In this document: piece by piece, positions 61,754-64,000 of the stretch | Numbering within the stretch: position 1 is the stretch's first letter | Layout: each line of letters starts with the position of its first letter | Assembly (NCBI GenBank): GCA_016703325.1 | Contig: JADJCH010000004.1 | Coordinates: 1 to 64,000, forward strand | Reading direction: 5' to 3' | Length of the DNA: 64,000 nucleotides | Source of the DNA: Burkholderiales bacterium | Lineage (GTDB): Bacteria; Pseudomonadota; Gammaproteobacteria; Burkholderiales; Burkholderiaceae_C | The notes under the pieces: generated by a model | Databases searched by the model: none | The model's input: only the letters and a program-made list of their open reading frames with translations | Told to the model about the DNA's origin: nothing | Position numbers and translations under genes: made by a program

Positions 61754-64000
61754 TCAGGGGTTGATGGTCAGCGGGATGCTGGCCCGCGCGGTGAGGTTGG
61801 CGCCGTTGGTGGCGATGACGCCCAGCGTCCACCGCCCCCGCACCGGGCTGGCCCAGGTGAGGGTGATGCCGCTGCTGTCCACGGCGACGCGCACACCGGC
61901 CGGGGCACCTGCCACCGTCACACGCAGGCCGTTGGCGTCCGGGTTGGAGACGCTCACCAGCGCGCTGAGCGGCCTGCCCACCTGGCCGGTGACGGGGGTG
62001 GCGTTGACCACCGGCGGCTTGGGCAGCTTGGCGATGTTCAGCGTCACCGTGGCCGACCCGGCCAGCCGGTGGCGGGAGTCGGTGGCCGTCAGGGTCAGTG
62101 CATGGCTGCCGGGTGTCGGCCTGGCCCAGGTCAGCACCCCGGCGGCCGACACGGCCAGCCCCGCCGGCGCACCGCTGGCCGTCCAGGTGACCGGGTTGTC
62201 CGACTTCACCACCGCCTTGTAGCTCAGCGCCGTGCCCTCCCTGCCGCTGACGGTGGCGGCCGTCACCACGGGTGGGTTGCCGGCGATGCCGACGGTGGCT
62301 GTGCCGCTGCCGGTCAGGCCGGTGCGGCTGTCCTTGGCCGTCACCTTGACGGTGTGGTTGCCGAACACCGGCTTGGGCCAGGTCACCCGGCCGGCCGCGG
62401 AGAGGGTCATGCCCGCCGGCGCCCCGGTCATCGTGTAGGTCACCGGGTTGGCCGCCACCGCACCCATTTCGAAGGTGAGCGCGCTGCCGACCTTGCCGAC
62501 CACGTTGGGCGATGGCAGCAGCGGTGCCGTGGTCGGCTTGACCACCACATTGGAGCTGCTGGTGGCCCGGGTCAGCGTGTCCAGCAGTGGCGCCGCGTTG
62601 GGCGTGCCCAGGCCGGTGAGCACGTCGTAGCCCTCGCGGGCGGTGCACAGCATGCAGCTGCCGTTGCTGCCGCTGGTGATGTCGCTCAACGTGCTGGCGT
62701 ACAGGCCTGGCACGGCGCCGATCTGCCGGTACAGCACGTCGTGCGGCAGCCCCAGCACCGCCTTGCCCGCCAGGCTGCGCCGCGCGTTGGCCACCGCCAG
62801 CAGGCCGGCCCATTGCGGGGTGGACAGGCTGGTGCCGCCGGCGCTCACCCAACTGACCGCCGAGCTGCCCGGCGACATCACCGCGGTGTACTGGCCGGTC
62901 TCCGGGTCGGCATTGAAGGCCACGTCCGCCACGCCACGCCGCTCCAGGGCGCCGACGCCCGGCAGGCCGCTGGCCTGGTAGCTGGGCACCGCCGTGTAGG
63001 CGCTGATGCCGCCGCCGGTGGTGGACCAGCCGGTCTCGCTGCGGGCGCTGCTGCCATCCCAGCTCAGGCGGGTGCCACCGATGGCCAGCACGTGGGGCGA
63101 CGCGGCCGGCCAGAACACGTCGCTGCCCCAGTCGCCGGTGGCGGCCAGGTAGGTCATGCCCCGGCCGGAGAACACCGGGTTCCACAGCGTGGCCGAGTAC
63201 GCCCCGCCGTCGAGCTCGCTGGCGCCAAAGCTCATCGACACCACACCCGGCCCCATCGCGTTGGCCAGCTTGACCGCACCGGTGAGGTGGTTGGACATTG
63301 GCTGCGCCGCCTCGATCAGGACGATGCGCGCCATCGGTGCGATCGCATGGGCCCACTGCACGTCCAGCGCGATCTCCGTCGCCCAGCTGGCGTTGTAGGC
63401 CGGTGCGCGGGTGGCCAGGGTCCCGTTGACCGTGCTGTAGACCACCGAGAACTGGCAACCCGCGGTGGCCGTCGGCGTGGCCAACGGCAGCGTGGCGGTG
63501 GCCGCGATCGTGCGCGTCTCGCAGGCGGGCAGGCCGAACCGGCTGTTGAAGGCGTTCAGCTCGGCCACGATCTGCGGGTCGTGGTGTGCCGCGATCACGT
63601 AGATCGTCTGGCCCGCACCGAAGCGGGCGGCCTGCTCGGCAGTGAGGTTGCCGAAGCTGGCCGGCAGCTCCGGCAGCCCATAGGCCGCGCGGATCTGCGC
63701 CGGGCTGTAGGTGGCAGTGCTGCCGTGGCCGGCTGCGGGGCCGACAGGGCTGCCGTCCGCTGCCGATCGGCTGGCCAGGGCGCGTCGGCGCTGCGCGGCG
63801 GCGATGTCCTGTGCCGTCAGCCCCCGGGTGTTCAGGCCGGCCTGGTCGGACGGAATCGATTGCCGGTGCGGCGGCCGGTGCCCGGCTGCGGCCTGCGCGC
63901 CGGCCTCCACCTGCGCCGGTTCGTCCAGCAGCACCGGCGCCAGGTGGTAGGTGGGCTGCACCGGCCAGGAGGCCTGCAGTGCCGACACCGCGGTGCCGGC
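61754..64000 (-). CDS. Secreted sedolisin (S53)-type peptidase with C-terminal Ig-like repeats, 5' end outside the window
   Basis: At least 748 residues, open to the right edge. A propeptide-like part holds HGSTATYSPAQIRAAYGLP. The catalytic Glu and Asp lie in WATEIALDVQWAHAIAP, SFGASE and GDWGSDVFWPA hold the oxyanion Asp region, and the Ser is in GGTSLSTPQWAG; this Ser-Glu-Asp set marks S53. The calcium-site end GYDVLTGLGTPN is present. From about residue 500 on (counting from 63988) three Ig-like cadherin-type repeats follow, each with AGxxxxxxGxLTW-like wording. No signal peptide is in view because the start is cut off. Confidence 0.82.
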   Translation of the reverse strand, partial: AGTAVSALQASWPVQPTYHLAPVLLDEPAQVEAGAQAAAGHRPPHRQSIPSDQAGLNTRGLTAQDIAAAQRRRALASRSAADGSPVGPAAGHGSTATYSPAQIRAAYGLPELPASFGNLTAEQAARFGAGQTIYVIAAHHDPQIVAELNAFNSRFGLPACETRTIAATATLPLATPTATAGCQFSVVYSTVNGTLATRAPAYNASWATEIALDVQWAHAIAPMARIVLIEAAQPMSNHLTGAVKLANAMGPGVVSMSFGASELDGGAYSATLWNPVFSGRGMTYLAATGDWGSDVFWPAASPHVLAIGGTRLSWDGSSARSETGWSTTGGGISAYTAVPSYQASGLPGVGALERRGVADVAFNADPETGQYTAVMSPGSSAVSWVSAGGTSLSTPQWAGLLAVANARRSLAGKAVLGLPHDVLYRQIGAVPGLYASTLSDITSGSNGSCMLCTAREGYDVLTGLGTPNAAPLLDTLTRATSSSNVVVKPTTAPLLPSPNVVGKVGSALTFEMGAVAANPVTYTMTGAPAGMTLSAAGRVTWPKPVFGNHTVKVTAKDSRTGLTGSGTATVGIAGNPPVVTAATVSGREGTALSYKAVVKSDNPVTWTASGAPAGLAVSAAGVLTWARPTPGSHALTLTATDSRHRLAGSATVTLNIAKLPKPPVVNATPVTGQVGRPLSALVSVSNPDANGLRVTVAGAPAGVRVAVDSSGITLTWASPVRGRWTLGVIATNGANLTARASIPLTINP

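Overview
The window is high-GC, densely coded DNA from a bacterial chromosome. The gene families point to a betaproteobacterium of the Burkholderiales, probably near the Leptothrix/Rubrivivax/Ideonella group. This is inferred from content (RraA-like aldolase, beta-type Mfd and FabI, PutA with a divergent Lrp, sigma-54 aromatic regulator, class I PHA synthase). No rRNA or other species marker is present. I see no phage, insertion sequence or CRISPR array.

Region 1 (1-10.3 kb): a partial gene at the left edge, a roadblock/LC7 protein and an Fsr-like MFS exporter. A run of envelope redox genes follows: a CPBP-type intramembrane protease; a secreted cytochrome c with a non-standard CX4CH heme motif, Ig-like repeats and a JDVT-CTERM-like sorting tail; a TlpA-like thioredoxin; a tiny DUF4266 lipoprotein ending in a Gly/Cys tail; a DUF3570 protein; an ApbE-type flavin transferase; and DsbD. 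I regard this run as the most interesting little-described system here.

Region 2 (10.4-29.6 kb): mostly housekeeping and signalling genes. These are an RraA-like aldolase, an HDOD protein, serB, a chemotaxis receptor, a large lipoprotein, mfd, a phosphoethanolamine transferase, a diguanylate cyclase, a rhomboid protease, tRNA-Leu(CAA), a TctDE-like two-component system, fabI and a frameshifted marC.

Region 3 (29.6-57.3 kb): an aromatic-acid island. On the minus strand lie a sigma-54 activator (XylR/DmpR type) and the benzoate transporter benE. On the plus strand, behind a -24/-12 promoter with two palindromic activator sites, lies a co-directional array of about 24 kb. It holds benABCD (benzoate to catechol), an aromatic-acid MFS importer, a GYD protein, an exported M20 amidohydrolase that could release benzoate from hippurate, and a meta-cleavage branch in the order dmpQ-B-C-E-H-I. 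Then come a fused indolepyruvate-ferredoxin-oxidoreductase-like protein, a MaoC hydratase, a Liv-type ABC importer, two hemerythrins, a PHA synthase and a Rid-family protein. The hydrolase dmpD and the aldolase/acetaldehyde dehydrogenase pair dmpG/dmpF are missing from their usual places.

Region 4 (57.4-64 kb): putA (proline to glutamate) divergent from an Lrp-type regulator, and the C-terminal part of a secreted sedolisin-type peptidase that runs off the right edge.

Two genes (marC and the ABC substrate-binding protein) each appear to lack one base in a short G run. Either the assembly has indel errors or these genes are broken.
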